Positions 44,977 through 54,624 of a stretch of DNA of 64,000 nt are shown in pieces (the first letter of the stretch is position 1; every line of letters starts with the position of its first letter). Location of the stretch: assembly GCA_937889015.1 (NCBI GenBank), contig CALARR010000223.1, positions 1-64,000 on the forward strand, given 5' to 3'. The notes beneath the pieces are model-generated. The model was not told the origin of the DNA, searched no databases, and saw only the letters and a program-made list of their open reading frames with translations. The stretch is from an uncultured Planctomycetales bacterium (lineage in GTDB: Bacteria > Planctomycetota > Planctomycetia > Pirellulales > Thermoguttaceae). The position numbers and the translations under genes are program-made.

Positions 44977-45375
44977 TCACGACATTGGCTCTTCCAGGGT
45001 GATCCATTCCGGTACTCGTTGCACATTGCCTTGGCGGTCGACCACCGCCAGGACGACGTGGCCGACGGCGAGCACTTCTTCGCCACGGCAGAGGTGGTAT
45101 TCGTGTTCGATTTTTGCTGGCGTGATCCGCGCTACACGTGTCCGTAGTCGCAGGAGGTCGTCGTAACGGGCTGGTCGGCGAAAGCTGCACTCGGCACGGA
45201 CCACGACGACCAGTACCCCCTCTTCCTCCATCTTTCGGTAGTTTCCGCCAGAGGCGCGCAGCAGTTCCGTCCGCCCGATCTCGAAATATGTGAAGTAATA
45301 GCCGTGGTGCAGAAAGCCCATGGGGTCCGTCTCTTGATAGCGGACGCGAATCTCGATCTCGTGCTCACGAAGCAT
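44977..45375 (-). CDS. YbgC/4HBT-type acyl-CoA thioesterase
   Basis: Cytoplasmic hotdog-fold thioesterase of 132 residues, probably hydrolysing short acyl-CoA or acyl-carrier thioesters. The family site is seen as VRYQETDPMGFLHHGYYFTYFEIGRTELLR; the Asp in ETD is the catalytic residue, and HHGYYFTYFE replaces the commoner HVNNxxYxxYFE. The remainder (FRRPARYDDLLRLRTRV) is the second strand pair. GGAGGGGG lies before the ATG. The gene stands alone and is not next to tol-pal genes. Confidence 0.9.
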   Translation of the reverse strand: MLREHEIEIRVRYQETDPMGFLHHGYYFTYFEIGRTELLRASGGNYRKMEEEGVLVVVVRAECSFRRPARYDDLLRLRTRVARITPAKIEHEYHLCRGEEVLAVGHVVLAVVDRQGNVQRVPEWITLEEPMS

Positions 45376-45701
45376 TGCGATCCCCCTCCTACAACTCCTG
45401 GTTGACTGCCTGGACCCGCAGGACTGTCCGATTGATCACCGTCTTACCCATGTGGGTGGTTGTTGCTGCGTCACGCGGCAGTCGTTTGGTGCCCGAGTGC
45501 AGCCGGTTGCTATGGTAGCGTAAGGGGGCAGTTGGGCAAAGTCGGTGAACCGTACACCCGCTGGCGTCGCATGCTCGGGGGCATTGCGGGCGGAGACCGC
45601 TCTCCATCCCGATGTCCAGGAAATTGACCGCAGGTCTGGCACGTGGCATACTATCCAACTCCCGCCACGCTTCTCCTGCCGCAAAATTGGAGACTTTGTG
45701 C
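45376..45701. other. Divergent intergenic region
   Basis: This 326-base stretch lies between the thioesterase and the exported isomerase and holds no supported gene. Open frames here are antisense shadows of the neighbouring genes. Confidence 0.35.
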
Positions 45702-46706
45702 ATGACTCTGCCGCTCACCCGCCGCGATTTTCTTGCCGTTTCCGGTGCTTTGGGAGCTGGTTTACTGACCACTCCAGACATTGCTTCGGCGGCTACCTAC
45801 CGCACCAAGCTGCGCAAGTCGCTGATTGGCAAGCCTGACGAGAAAGTGCTCAGAGAGTGGAAGGCTGCCGGGATCGAGGGCATCGAATCTAATGACAAGG
45901 CCGTCTCCGTGGAGCAGGCAGCCCAGTCGCGGCAGATGGCCGAGAAGTTGGGTATGCCCATTCACTGCTTGCTACGCGGCTGGATGAACTTCAATAGTCC
46001 GGACCCAGCCGTGGTCGACAAGGAGATTGCCGAACTGACCGATACCTTGCGGTCTGTGGCCGCCTACGGGGCGGGGGCCATGCTGCTGGTGCCGTGCAAG
46101 GTAGGTGGCAGGCCCTTGGCGCCCAGCCCGGATATGCCGATGCCCATGCCCTGGGAATTCGACATCGAGTTTGACGAGAAGACTTGCCACGTGAAACGGG
46201 TCGTGCGTGGCGACAACAGCCCCTATCAGAAGTACATCGAAGCCCAGAACTTCGCCACCGATTCCAGTCGTGCGGCGGTGCGACGGCTGATTCCCGTGGC
46301 CGAGAAGTGCCGCGTTGTGATTGCGCTGGAGAACGTGTGGAACAATCTGTGGGTCAAGCCGGCTCTGGCGCGTGCTTTTTTGGCATCGTTTGACTGCCCC
46401 TGGGTCCAGTTCTACTTCGATATCGGCAATCACCTGATCTATGCGCCATCCGAGGAGTGGATTCGCACGATGGGCAAGTTGATCGCGCGCTGTCACGTCA
46501 AGGACTTCAAACTGGCCAAAGACGGCGAGGGCAAAACGCTGGGCGGACAGTTTGTTGACATCCGCGAAGGCGATGTGAACTGGCCGGCGGTCCGTCAGGC
46601 CCTGGAAGACATCGGTTACAACGGTTGGATGACCATCGAGGGTAGCGGTCGTCTGGCACTGGAAGAGAAGAGCAAACGGCTGGATCTGATCTTTGCCGGC
46701 CGGTGA
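45702..46706 (+). CDS. Tat-exported sugar phosphate isomerase/epimerase (UlaE-like)
   Basis: Exported TIM-barrel protein of 334 residues. The twin-arginine signal MTLPLTRRDFLAVSGALGAG follows a GGAG site at 45702. Barrel and metal-ligand motifs are AAGIEGIESNDK, VVIALENVWNNL, VQFYFDIGNHLIYAPSEEW, CHVKDFKL and GWMTIEGSG, close to L-ribulose-5-phosphate 3-epimerase. The Glu, Asp, His and Glu residues are expected divalent-metal ligands. Together with the next gene it forms a sugar-processing pair in the periplasm. Substrate unknown. Confidence 0.88.
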   Translation: MTLPLTRRDFLAVSGALGAGLLTTPDIASAATYRTKLRKSLIGKPDEKVLREWKAAGIEGIESNDKAVSVEQAAQSRQMAEKLGMPIHCLLRGWMNFNSPDPAVVDKEIAELTDTLRSVAAYGAGAMLLVPCKVGGRPLAPSPDMPMPMPWEFDIEFDEKTCHVKRVVRGDNSPYQKYIEAQNFATDSSRAAVRRLIPVAEKCRVVIALENVWNNLWVKPALARAFLASFDCPWVQFYFDIGNHLIYAPSEEWIRTMGKLIARCHVKDFKLAKDGEGKTLGGQFVDIREGDVNWPAVRQALEDIGYNGWMTIEGSGRLALEEKSKRLDLIFAGR

Positions 46707-46809
46707 GGCCTCCGGCAAACCCGCTGCCCGCCGTGAATCACTGCACATCCCCGCCGGGACGTCGTTGTTGACCTTCTGTACTGTTGAGGCACTGTTGGAG
46801 GAGTTGCTC

Positions 46810-47877
46810 ATGCGCTGTCATTTGCTGGCGGTCTGTGTGGGGATGGTAGCTCTGTTGACCGGCATGCAGGCCCAGTCGGCCGAGCCATTGCGTGCTGGGG
46901 TCATAGGTTGTGATACGTCGCACGTGATGGCCTTCTATGGCGCCTTGGCCGATCCCAAGGCCGAGGGCGATCTGGCCGACGTGAAGATCGTTGCAGCCTT
47001 CCCCGGGGGCACACCCGACAACCCATCCAGTTGGGACCGAGTGGAGAAATACACCGCTCAGCTTCGCGAAAAGGGCGTCGCGATTGTCGACTCGATTCCT
47101 AAGCTCCTGGAACTCGTAGACGTAGTCTTCCTGGAAAGCGTCGATGGCCGACCCCACCTGGAACAGGCTCGGCCCGTGATTCTCGCGCGCAAGCCATTGT
47201 TCGTTGACAAACCGATCGCTGCCAGCCTAAGCGATGCTCTGGAGATCTTCAGGTTGGCCAAAGAGCACAACTGTCCGATCTTCTCCAGTTCTTCCCTGCG
47301 GTTCGGAAAGTGGCGCGAAGCCAACCTGGACCCGAAGGTTGGCCCGGTCCGTGGTTGTGACGCCTGGAGTCCCTGTTCTCTCGAAGAGCATCATCCTGAC
47401 TTGTTTTGGTATGGTATCCATGGCGTGGAGACTCTTTTCAGCGTGATGGGCACCGGCTGTAAGTCGGTCGTTCGCGTCCAGACCGATAGCACCGAGTTGG
47501 TCGTGGGCACTTGGGCCGACGGTCGGGTGGGAACATTCCGTGGATTACGCGATGGCAAGCGGGGCTACGGGGCCATGGTCTTTGGCGTTAAGGACAACGT
47601 GGCTTATGTGGGCGATGGTGCGCCTCGGGAGCCAACAACAGACACGAACGAAAAGGACAAGGATAAGCGACGTCGGACCCTCCCCAACTACGAGGGCTAC
47701 AAGCCGCTGTTGATCGAGATCTGCAAGTTCTTCCGGACGGGCAAGCCGCCGGTCAGCGCTGAGGAGACGATCGAGATCATCGCCTTCATGGAGGCTGCCG
47801 ATCAAAGCAAGCGTCAGGGTGGTTGCCCGGTGACTTTGGAGAGTGTTCTGACGAAGGCCGGATCTGCCAGGCAGTAG
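46810..47877 (+). CDS. Secreted Gfo/Idh/MocA-family oxidoreductase
   Basis: Predicted exported NAD(P)-dependent oxidoreductase of 355 residues. The ATG at 46810 has GGAGGAG six bases upstream and opens a signal peptide (MRCHLLAVCVGMVALLTGMQAQSAE). The Rossmann part is LRAGVIGCDTSHVMAFYG, with the nucleotide loop partly altered relative to GxGxxG. EKGVAIVDS, VDVVFLESVDGRPHLEQA and RKPLFVDKPIAASLSDA are family motifs. It lies 103 bases after the exported isomerase, so the two may act together on a sugar. A typical Gfo/Idh glycine pattern is not complete, so a true redox role is not certain. Confidence 0.85.
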   Translation: MRCHLLAVCVGMVALLTGMQAQSAEPLRAGVIGCDTSHVMAFYGALADPKAEGDLADVKIVAAFPGGTPDNPSSWDRVEKYTAQLREKGVAIVDSIPKLLELVDVVFLESVDGRPHLEQARPVILARKPLFVDKPIAASLSDALEIFRLAKEHNCPIFSSSSLRFGKWREANLDPKVGPVRGCDAWSPCSLEEHHPDLFWYGIHGVETLFSVMGTGCKSVVRVQTDSTELVVGTWADGRVGTFRGLRDGKRGYGAMVFGVKDNVAYVGDGAPREPTTDTNEKDKDKRRRTLPNYEGYKPLLIEICKFFRTGKPPVSAEETIEIIAFMEAADQSKRQGGCPVTLESVLTKAGSARQ

Positions 47878-47977
47878 GACGTCCAATGTGAGACGCCAGG
47901 CGGTGACGAAAGCAGAGCCGACTGGATCGCTCACCGTCTGGTGTCGTGTGCTCCGGGCGTCAATCAGGCACGCTGGC

Positions 47978-50629
47978 TCAGTCGGCGTGCCTTTTTCTTC
48001 GGCCTTTGTCTCGGAGAGGCAACCTCTTGTCGGTGTTCGACCCAGGCGGTCCCCATTTGCGCAGAAGTTCCTCGTTACCGATGCGGACCCGCACCTCGCG
48101 GTTGGCTGGTTTGACCAACAAGAGGAGATGATCGCCGGGTTTAGCTGTCTGACTGCGTAAGGCAGGCCCCAGCCCCCAAGCACAACCGTTCTTGGCGACC
48201 ATGGTACCCAATTTACGACCGGTGTTCGTCAAGAGGTTGAATCGCCCTACGACGTCGGTCTTGAAGTCAACGGGGACTGTAATCACGCCCCCTGAAATGG
48301 CGGCCTTCGAAAGACGGTAGGCGAGGCATACTGTTCCGTCCGGGCTTCGCCAGCAGGCATCCAAGACCTTGGGGTGTGCCACCTCGCGCCGGACGGCGAT
48401 GGCTGAGTCAATCGCTTGGCGGTCGACCCTGGTGCCGACCAGAGCATAGACACTGCGCATCGCTTGGATGATGATTGGCGAGGACATGAGGGACGCGTTG
48501 AAACTGAAGGCCTTGATGCCACGCCGCGCACACAATTCCTCGAAATGAGTGCGATCCAACACGGGGCCATGTTCGTGCAGCACCTCCGCCATCCCCAGTT
48601 CCACTCCGCGCAGCACTTGTCGCCAGTCCAAATTCGCGGCCTCACGGACTAGGGTGCCGTCGACGACTATCCCTGGTGTTTGGCGGCAGAATTCCAACAA
48701 CACTGAAGGTGGTGGCAGTCGCCGCCTGACACGTCGGCAGCGGCCTAGAGCTGAATGCAACCGGCTCACGTCGATCTGCTTGGCCAGCGAAAGCACCTTA
48801 TCGATCATACTCCGCAGCCCATACTGCGGCAGCGAATTCAGGCGAAACCACGAGCAACGTTTGTCCAGCCAGGCGAAGTCAGGCAGCAGTTGCAGTGTCT
48901 GCAAGAGCAACGAGTCCTGCCCCGCTGCCTGAGGATGCTCGTGCACTAAACTGGTTCGAATCTGGTCGACCGTGGCCACCCCGAAGGTCTGCGCCATACG
49001 GGTGGCTGCCTGTGCCACTAACAGCGGCAATCCCGCATGCTCAGGCCGAACCGCCAAATCTTTCGATCCGACGCGAGCAATCGCCAGGGGTTGCTCACGA
49101 CCAAGAGCCGCAGCGGCGAGATTCAAGGACGTCAGCGGGAGCACGGATCGTGTGATTCTTGACGATCGCAGAGTGGCCTCAAGCGAGTCGGTTGGTGATG
49201 GAAGACGCTGGCTTACAAAGGCCAGGGCCCGGTCCAATACGGGAGCGAAGACGGGTATCCCCTGGCTCCGCTTCAGTGCAAGCGCACAGACTTGGCGGAC
49301 GCGCTCCCGGCTCAGCCCACATTGTTGTCCAAGACTCTCCAGGGTCTGGCCCGGCTTTCCACCCCAACCCAGATAGGCGGCCATGATGTTCCGATCGCGC
49401 GGGTTGTTCTCGGGCACGAAGATCTCTGTCAGTTCGTCCTCCAAAGGACGCTGCAAATAGTCGCTAATTGTCTGCCGCAACTGGATTAGCTGCAGGCATA
49501 ATTGGGCAGGATCGGGAGGATCGGTGCGCCGCTTCAGCAGCTTGGCCATCATTTGCCACAGGGTGTCAGCCGTGTGGTCCAGGTTCCGTAACAGAGGGCC
49601 CAATCGCGGATCGTTGAAGTGGATGGGGCCGACCTCGGGCATGGCCGCCAGCGCCCGGGCTTCCGTCGTGAGACGATGGTCGAGTCGGCCTTCACGTGCG
49701 ATCGTGGTCTCCAACGCACACAGCAGGTCAAGCAGGCACTTGGCCCCAAAGGCCTGGATCGACATCAAATCTCCGATCGTCCAGCCGGCCAGAGCATCCA
49801 GACGATCGCCCAGCCCGACCTGCTGCAAACAGTGACTGGTCCGATTCTCCAGTCGCAAATCCTCCAGGTGGACGCTCTTGGGGGGACGAGGGACTCTGCG
49901 CCCGTGCAGCAGAGGGGTGTGCATACCTGCAGCCACCCTCGCGACGACTAGTGCGGCTAGATCGGATATCGCGCCTGGCGTGAAATGCTCCCACACGGAC
50001 TCATCCAGATTGTAGAGTCGCTGCCCTTCGAATTGCGTCCCACGTGCGAGGTGCTCAGGTATCAACTCGTCCAAGAACTCGCGGAGCGTCTGCGGAGCCA
50101 AGCGATGGCCAGGCTGCGGATAGCGATGCAACTCACTTCGCCTTCTCGACGGGTTGCCATTTGCCGATCCTTTGGATTCGGGATGGCTCGATGCGTATTC
50201 GATTGCCGAAAGCAAGTCCACCAAGCTCTTGACCCAGAACCCCCGCAACGACAACAGTTGCCCGATCGTCATGCCCGGTAAGTCCTGAGGCCGGTCCAGC
50301 AATCCGGCGCTCCGCAGGCTATTGACTGTTCGGGGATTCAACTCCAAATCAGTCATTCGCATCTGAGTTGGCAAGGCAGGCAGTCTGCAGCACAAGAGAG
50401 GGCTCGCGCTGCGCATGACTCGACCCACGGTCGCCACTACCTCCGCTGCCAACTCTTGGCAAGCCTCGGGTCCGAAATGCTCCCAGGCACGTTCGTCCAG
50501 ATCGCAGAGCATCCAGGTGGAGTTGCGATCACTGCGGCAGAAGCGGGCCGGCAGAGGCACTCGCAATGCGTCGCGCAATAGGGTCGGCGCCAATCGCTGG
50601 CCAGGCCGCGGGTAACGGCACTGAGGCAT
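47978..50629 (-). CDS. Large protein with two alpha-CTD-like repeats and a sigma region 4-like HTH
   Basis: Protein of 883 residues, probably DNA-binding. The N-terminal 310 residues are two repeats: each starts RYPRPGQRLAP or RYPQPGHRLAP (residues 5 and 169), continues through LDERAWEHFGP or LDESVWEHFTP, and ends with an alpha-CTD-like helix-hairpin-helix (LELNPRTVNSLRSAGL at about 95; LRLENRTSHCLQQVGL at about 258). A sigma-70 region 4.2-like HTH follows at 440-465 (TLESLGQQCGLSRERVRQV). The remaining 400 residues look like winged-helix repeats with a basic tail. The ATG at 50629 has GGAG nine bases upstream. I know no matching named family. The architecture suggests a chromosome or transcription role. 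Confidence 0.78.
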   Translation of the reverse strand: MPQCRYPRPGQRLAPTLLRDALRVPLPARFCRSDRNSTWMLCDLDERAWEHFGPEACQELAAEVVATVGRVMRSASPLLCCRLPALPTQMRMTDLELNPRTVNSLRSAGLLDRPQDLPGMTIGQLLSLRGFWVKSLVDLLSAIEYASSHPESKGSANGNPSRRRSELHRYPQPGHRLAPQTLREFLDELIPEHLARGTQFEGQRLYNLDESVWEHFTPGAISDLAALVVARVAAGMHTPLLHGRRVPRPPKSVHLEDLRLENRTSHCLQQVGLGDRLDALAGWTIGDLMSIQAFGAKCLLDLLCALETTIAREGRLDHRLTTEARALAAMPEVGPIHFNDPRLGPLLRNLDHTADTLWQMMAKLLKRRTDPPDPAQLCLQLIQLRQTISDYLQRPLEDELTEIFVPENNPRDRNIMAAYLGWGGKPGQTLESLGQQCGLSRERVRQVCALALKRSQGIPVFAPVLDRALAFVSQRLPSPTDSLEATLRSSRITRSVLPLTSLNLAAAALGREQPLAIARVGSKDLAVRPEHAGLPLLVAQAATRMAQTFGVATVDQIRTSLVHEHPQAAGQDSLLLQTLQLLPDFAWLDKRCSWFRLNSLPQYGLRSMIDKVLSLAKQIDVSRLHSALGRCRRVRRRLPPPSVLLEFCRQTPGIVVDGTLVREAANLDWRQVLRGVELGMAEVLHEHGPVLDRTHFEELCARRGIKAFSFNASLMSSPIIIQAMRSVYALVGTRVDRQAIDSAIAVRREVAHPKVLDACWRSPDGTVCLAYRLSKAAISGGVITVPVDFKTDVVGRFNLLTNTGRKLGTMVAKNGCAWGLGPALRSQTAKPGDHLLLLVKPANREVRVRIGNEELLRKWGPPGSNTDKRLPLRDKGRRKRHAD

Positions 50630-51224
50630 GTCCGAACGCTCCAAGTTGGGGCCATGCAGCCGACACTCCGGCTGAACAGTCCTTGGGACGGCTATCGACT
50701 GGAGACAAGATGCACGACGTTGCGGCGTAGAACAAACGCCGCATGCACCCCCGAATGGGGTGGGTTTCTGCGCTTTCTCGCACAAGACACGTCTCGCCAC
50801 GACTTGAAGGCGGTGGCCACCAAGGCACTATTATAGGTCAGCCACTGGACCATTCGCAAACATTATTAGCGGCAAAGAAATGCGACTTGTTCATCGTGCA
50901 CCCCGCACCTTGGTCGCGTTAGCGTCCTCCGTCAGGTGTTGTGAGGGCGGGTTGTGTATATTACGCTAGTTCTCTAGGTATCCTGGGTCGCCGGGGTGAG
51001 GCAATAGTCCGAAGCGACACCACGCGAATAATCGTCCGTTCAGGTCGATACTGTAGAATGGGGACCTGTCTATCCAAAAACACAATAGACCCGTTGCCGC
51101 CCCAATCACCTTGGACCGCCCCTGTACCGTCCTACCCTAGAACCGACGAGGACTTCGGTTGGCGCACGTGTGGCTGCGGAGTGGTCCATGGCATGTGGGC
51201 ACAAGGAAATGAGGGATTCTGTGT
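50630..51224. other. Divergent intergenic region
   Basis: This 595-base stretch, the longest without a gene, lies between the alpha-CTD/sigma-4 gene and the HEAT miniprotein. TATATTACGCT (about 50957) and TAGAAT (about 51053) are possible -10-like sequences but lack good partners. No RNA gene could be fitted. A longer N-terminal extension of the leftward gene to 50800 exists but lacks a ribosome site. Confidence 0.4.
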
Positions 51225-51443
51225 ATGGCCGCCGTCGCCGATAACGTGATGCAGCGTATTCTCGACCGTCTCCAGGATCCGGACCCAGTCGCCCGACGTA
51301 ACGCCGTTGCCGCACTTCGTTTGAATGCAGCATGTTCGGCGGCTACCTTGTCCGCCCTGATGCCCTTGCTGAACGACCGCGACCCGCGAGTGCGCGCGGA
51401 AGTCCGTCGTACACTGGACCTCATGCGTTCGGCGGCTGCCTGA
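51225..51443 (+). CDS. HEAT-repeat miniprotein
   Basis: Small protein of 72 residues with two HEAT/PBS-lyase-like helical repeats: LQDPDPVARRNAVAALRLN and LNDRDPRVRAEVRRTLDLM. GAGGG lies nine bases before the ATG at 51225. A repeat this short probably acts as a protein-binding module rather than an enzyme. The gene stands alone before the hydrolase; partner unknown. Confidence 0.65.
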   Translation: MAAVADNVMQRILDRLQDPDPVARRNAVAALRLNAACSAATLSALMPLLNDRDPRVRAEVRRTLDLMRSAAA

Positions 51444-51613
51444 GCGTCGCTCGCTCACGCGCGGCTTGGTCTAACCGATGTACGCGAGTCGCGCTGGGCA
51501 CGACATCCGGAGGCTGTGGAACAAGATCCCCTCGTCACCTACTGGGGTTGTGACGCAGGGCGTGAGGGGCAAGACGGGCGCACCCTATTTGCTTCAGGCA
51601 TCCGGAGGCTCCT

Positions 51614-52546
51614 TTGCCACTTGATCCGCAAGTCCACGCGTTCCTTGAGCAATTACGCGTGAGCGGTGCACCGCCACTGCACACCTTGTCGCCGGAAATG
51701 GCTCGCGACAGGGCTCGCAACGACGCAGCCGCCATGGGGCCGTCCGAACCTGTCGCGCAGAAGGAGGACGTCGAGGTTCCAAGTCCCGGCGGGCCAATTC
51801 CAATGCGGATCTATACGCCTCTGCATATGCGGTGCAAGGGGCTGCTGCTGTATCTTCATGGTGGTGGATGGGTCATCGGCGATGTAGGCACCCACGACAG
51901 CTTGTGCTGTACGCTGGCCAATGCGGCCGGTTGTCGGATCATCTCGGTCGACTATCGTCTCGCCCCCGAACACAAGTACCCGGCTGCAGTGGAGGACGCC
52001 TTCTCCGCCGCCTGTTGGGTCCTGGAGAATGCCAGGCAACTGGACGTTGATCCGGCGCGGATAGCCGTAGGTGGCGACAGTGCCGGCGGCAATTTGGCTG
52101 CTGCTATCACCCTGATGGCCCGGGATCGGGCCGCGTTTTCCCTGGCCCTGCAGGTACTCGTTTACCCGGTGACCAACTACGCCTTTGACACACTGTCGTA
52201 TCGCGAGAATGCCGAAGGCTACTTGCTCACACGGGCCGACATGCAATGGTTCTGGCGCCAGTATCTGGGGGAGGAAGAACGGGGAGCCGAATCGTATGCA
52301 TCCCCGTTGCGGGCGACGGACCTTCGAGGTCTTCCGCCGGCCCTGGTCATGACGGCCCAGTACGACCCACTCCGCGATGAGGGCGAAGCCTATGCCCGAC
52401 GTTTGAGTGAAGCCGGTGTACCGGTCAATCTCCGACGCTACGATGGGATGATCCATGCCTTCATTCGCCGCACGCAGCAATTCGATCAGGCTCGGGCGGC
52501 GGTGGAGCATTGGGCCGCCGAATTGCAGAGAGCTTTTTGCGTTTGA
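51614..52546 (+). CDS. Alpha/beta hydrolase, hormone-sensitive-lipase (HSL) family
   Basis: Predicted esterase/lipase of 310 residues. The oxyanion motif LYLHGGGWVIG (about residue 80), nucleophile motif VGGDSAGGNLAAA with catalytic Ser, and ending motif GMIHAFIRR with catalytic His give a complete HSL triad; the Asp is likely in ALVMTAQYDPLRDEG. The start is probably TTG 51614, because GGAGG lies five bases upstream (51604-51608). Physiological substrate unknown. Confidence 0.92.
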   Translation: MPLDPQVHAFLEQLRVSGAPPLHTLSPEMARDRARNDAAAMGPSEPVAQKEDVEVPSPGGPIPMRIYTPLHMRCKGLLLYLHGGGWVIGDVGTHDSLCCTLANAAGCRIISVDYRLAPEHKYPAAVEDAFSAACWVLENARQLDVDPARIAVGGDSAGGNLAAAITLMARDRAAFSLALQVLVYPVTNYAFDTLSYRENAEGYLLTRADMQWFWRQYLGEEERGAESYASPLRATDLRGLPPALVMTAQYDPLRDEGEAYARRLSEAGVPVNLRRYDGMIHAFIRRTQQFDQARAAVEHWAAELQRAFCV

Positions 52547-52655
52547 CGGCATTCCATGAAGGGCGTCCACTCGGTGCGGCCACCACCGTCGTGGTCGGTC
52601 AAGGTTGTTTCCACGGTCGATTACCCGTAGGCTGGCAGGCGTCCGAAGGACTGCG

Positions 52656-53930
52656 ATGTCTCTTGTAGAGTCTGTTGATCCTTGCATTGCTAACAGCCCC
52701 GGCCGACCAACCGGAGGCCAAGAAAACCGGGCTTCCGCCGTGCACCCTCGATTCTTGGGCAATACAAGCCCCAATAGTAGTGACCAACAGAATTGGCGGC
52801 GAACCAGCGGAGCGTTCACGCGCTTCGGCTGGAAGTCTTGCCCTTTCTGTCTTCGGAGGCTGGTCATTGCCGTCGCTCTGACGCTGGCCGCGACCATCTC
52901 TGCTGAAGGCCGAACCTGGAAGGATCGCTCCGGTCAGATGTTGATTGAGGCCGACATGGTGGGGCATGCGGGCGACAAGGTCTGGCTGCAACAGATCGAC
53001 GACGACCTGCGTCTGGTGGCCATTGACGACTTGGACCCACAGGATCAACAGTTCGCGCGCCAACAGATCCAAAAGCAGGGCTCCCATCCATCCGGCGATG
53101 TCCCGCCGGGCATGCGAGCTACGGCCTATTTGCCAGGCCGAACCATCGCCACGCTTGCAGACCCTGCCATCGACGAGAGCAGCGGTTTGGCCTGCTCTCG
53201 CCGCACCCCCGGCGTCTTCTGGACGCACAATGACTCGGGCGATGCGGCCCGATTGTATGCCTTCGACCGGAAGGGACGGGACTTGGGCTCGTTCTTGCTC
53301 CGCAACGTACAGGCCTTCGATTGGGAAGATATGGCCTCCTGGAGCCTCGCCGGCAAGAACTACTTGCTGATTGGCGACACCGGCAACAACGGCCGCAACG
53401 CCGGCGTGCACATGCTCTACCTCGTCGAGGAGCCCGAAGTCGACCCCGTGCGCGGAGTGCAAACACGCGAAATGCCTGTCACACAGGTCGTTCACTTCTC
53501 TTACGAGGATGAGTATCGTGACTGCGAAGCTCTCGCCGTGGACCCGACCAGTAGGACTGTGTTGCTGGTGAGTAAAGAGAAATGGATGGTGTGCTATGCA
53601 TATGCCCTGTACTGGCCAGAAAATGACCCGCGCAAGGCGTTCGTGGCCCGACGGATTGCCACCTTGCGTCTCCCGTTGGTGACGGCCATGGACGTTAGTC
53701 CCGATGGCTGTCGGGCCGTGCTACTGACCTATGGCGATGCGTACGAGTTCCTGCGAGCCAAGGGTGAAGGCTGGGGGCAGGCCTTTTCGCGGCGTCCCAA
53801 CCCGATTGCCTTGCCTGGCCGGCGTCAGGGTGAGTCCATCTGTTACGGTCCAGACGGCAAGACGCTGTACTTGACCAGCGAGAAGGGCCCTACTCCGTTG
53901 ATCGAAATCCTGCCGGTCGAAAAGCAATGA
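52656..53930 (+). CDS. SHD1-domain-containing exported protein with beta-propeller-like C-terminus
   Basis: Predicted exported protein of about 424 residues. The segment RLVIAVALTLAATISAEG is a signal-like helix, preceded by an unusually long N-terminus. RTWKDRSGQMLIEADMVG and following residues match SHD1, a small domain common in planctomycete secreted proteins. Residues 170-420 look like an all-beta, propeller-like domain (ESSGLACSRRTPGVFWTHND, NYLLIGDTGNN, KTLYLTSEKG). Start choice is uncertain: ATG 52656 has AAGGA five bases upstream, while an ATT at 52866, after GGAGG, would give a normal signal peptide. Function unknown. Confidence 0.68.
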   Translation: MSLVESVDPCIANSPGRPTGGQENRASAVHPRFLGNTSPNSSDQQNWRRTSGAFTRFGWKSCPFCLRRLVIAVALTLAATISAEGRTWKDRSGQMLIEADMVGHAGDKVWLQQIDDDLRLVAIDDLDPQDQQFARQQIQKQGSHPSGDVPPGMRATAYLPGRTIATLADPAIDESSGLACSRRTPGVFWTHNDSGDAARLYAFDRKGRDLGSFLLRNVQAFDWEDMASWSLAGKNYLLIGDTGNNGRNAGVHMLYLVEEPEVDPVRGVQTREMPVTQVVHFSYEDEYRDCEALAVDPTSRTVLLVSKEKWMVCYAYALYWPENDPRKAFVARRIATLRLPLVTAMDVSPDGCRAVLLTYGDAYEFLRAKGEGWGQAFSRRPNPIALPGRRQGESICYGPDGKTLYLTSEKGPTPLIEILPVEKQ

Positions 53931-54012
53931 GAATAGGCGGCCTGCGGGCCGGAACATGCTTTGAACTGATATGCTCTAGGTACACTTGCCGTTGCCTCGC
54001 CGGGAGATTCCC

Positions 54013-54513
54013 ATGCAAAATGAATCCATGACCTACCAAGGCCTGAATCGTCGCGGTCTGCTCTGCACGGCGGTTGCCAGTGCCGCCGTCACCGCGTGGT
54101 TGACTGCGTCCGAATCGTCGGCCGACCCAACGGCAGTCACGGGCCAGCAGCCCATCAGCCTGCAGCGTTACGATCAGGTCCAGCCCCAGCAATTCTCCTG
54201 GGGCTGGATCCGTTGGTTGATGAGTGCCCAAATCGATCCCCGAGCCGAAATGACCGTGGGAATCGTGCATGTCGAACCCAACCAGTCCAATCCGTTGCAC
54301 GTGCACCCCAACTCGGCCGAGTACATCCACATGCTTTCCGGCGCCTGCGAACATCGGGTCGGCGACCGCTGGGTAGCGATCAAGACCGGCGATACGTTGC
54401 GGATCCCCAAAGGCGTGCTGCACATGGCCCGTACCACCGATCAGCCTTTTCGGGCGATGATCCTCTACGACACGGGCACTCGGCAGATGGTGCCGGTGAG
54501 CGAGGCCAGATGA
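54013..54513 (+). CDS. Tat-exported cupin-domain protein
   Basis: Exported cupin of 166 residues. The twin-arginine signal is LNRRGLLCTAVASAAVTAW. GGGAG lies six bases before the ATG at 54013. The cupin core shows NPLHVHPNSAEYIHMLSG (motif 1, His ligands) and GDTLRIPKGVLHMARTT (motif 2, His). Cupins of this size bind a divalent metal and sense or modify small molecules. No neighbour clarifies the substrate. Confidence 0.85.
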   Translation: MQNESMTYQGLNRRGLLCTAVASAAVTAWLTASESSADPTAVTGQQPISLQRYDQVQPQQFSWGWIRWLMSAQIDPRAEMTVGIVHVEPNQSNPLHVHPNSAEYIHMLSGACEHRVGDRWVAIKTGDTLRIPKGVLHMARTTDQPFRAMILYDTGTRQMVPVSEAR

Positions 54514-54624
54514 TCTAGAACTGGGAACCAATAGCAGCACTGCCACAAGCGGTCTGGACAGTCAAGCGAAACCGGGATAGCGTACTGCTTGGAATCGGAA
54601 CCCGAGAACCGATCCTCCATTAAC

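Noticed and set aside
52605..52655. TTG at 52605 as start of the SHD1 protein
   Set aside because: No ribosome site, and the ATG at 52656 has AAGGA at good spacing.
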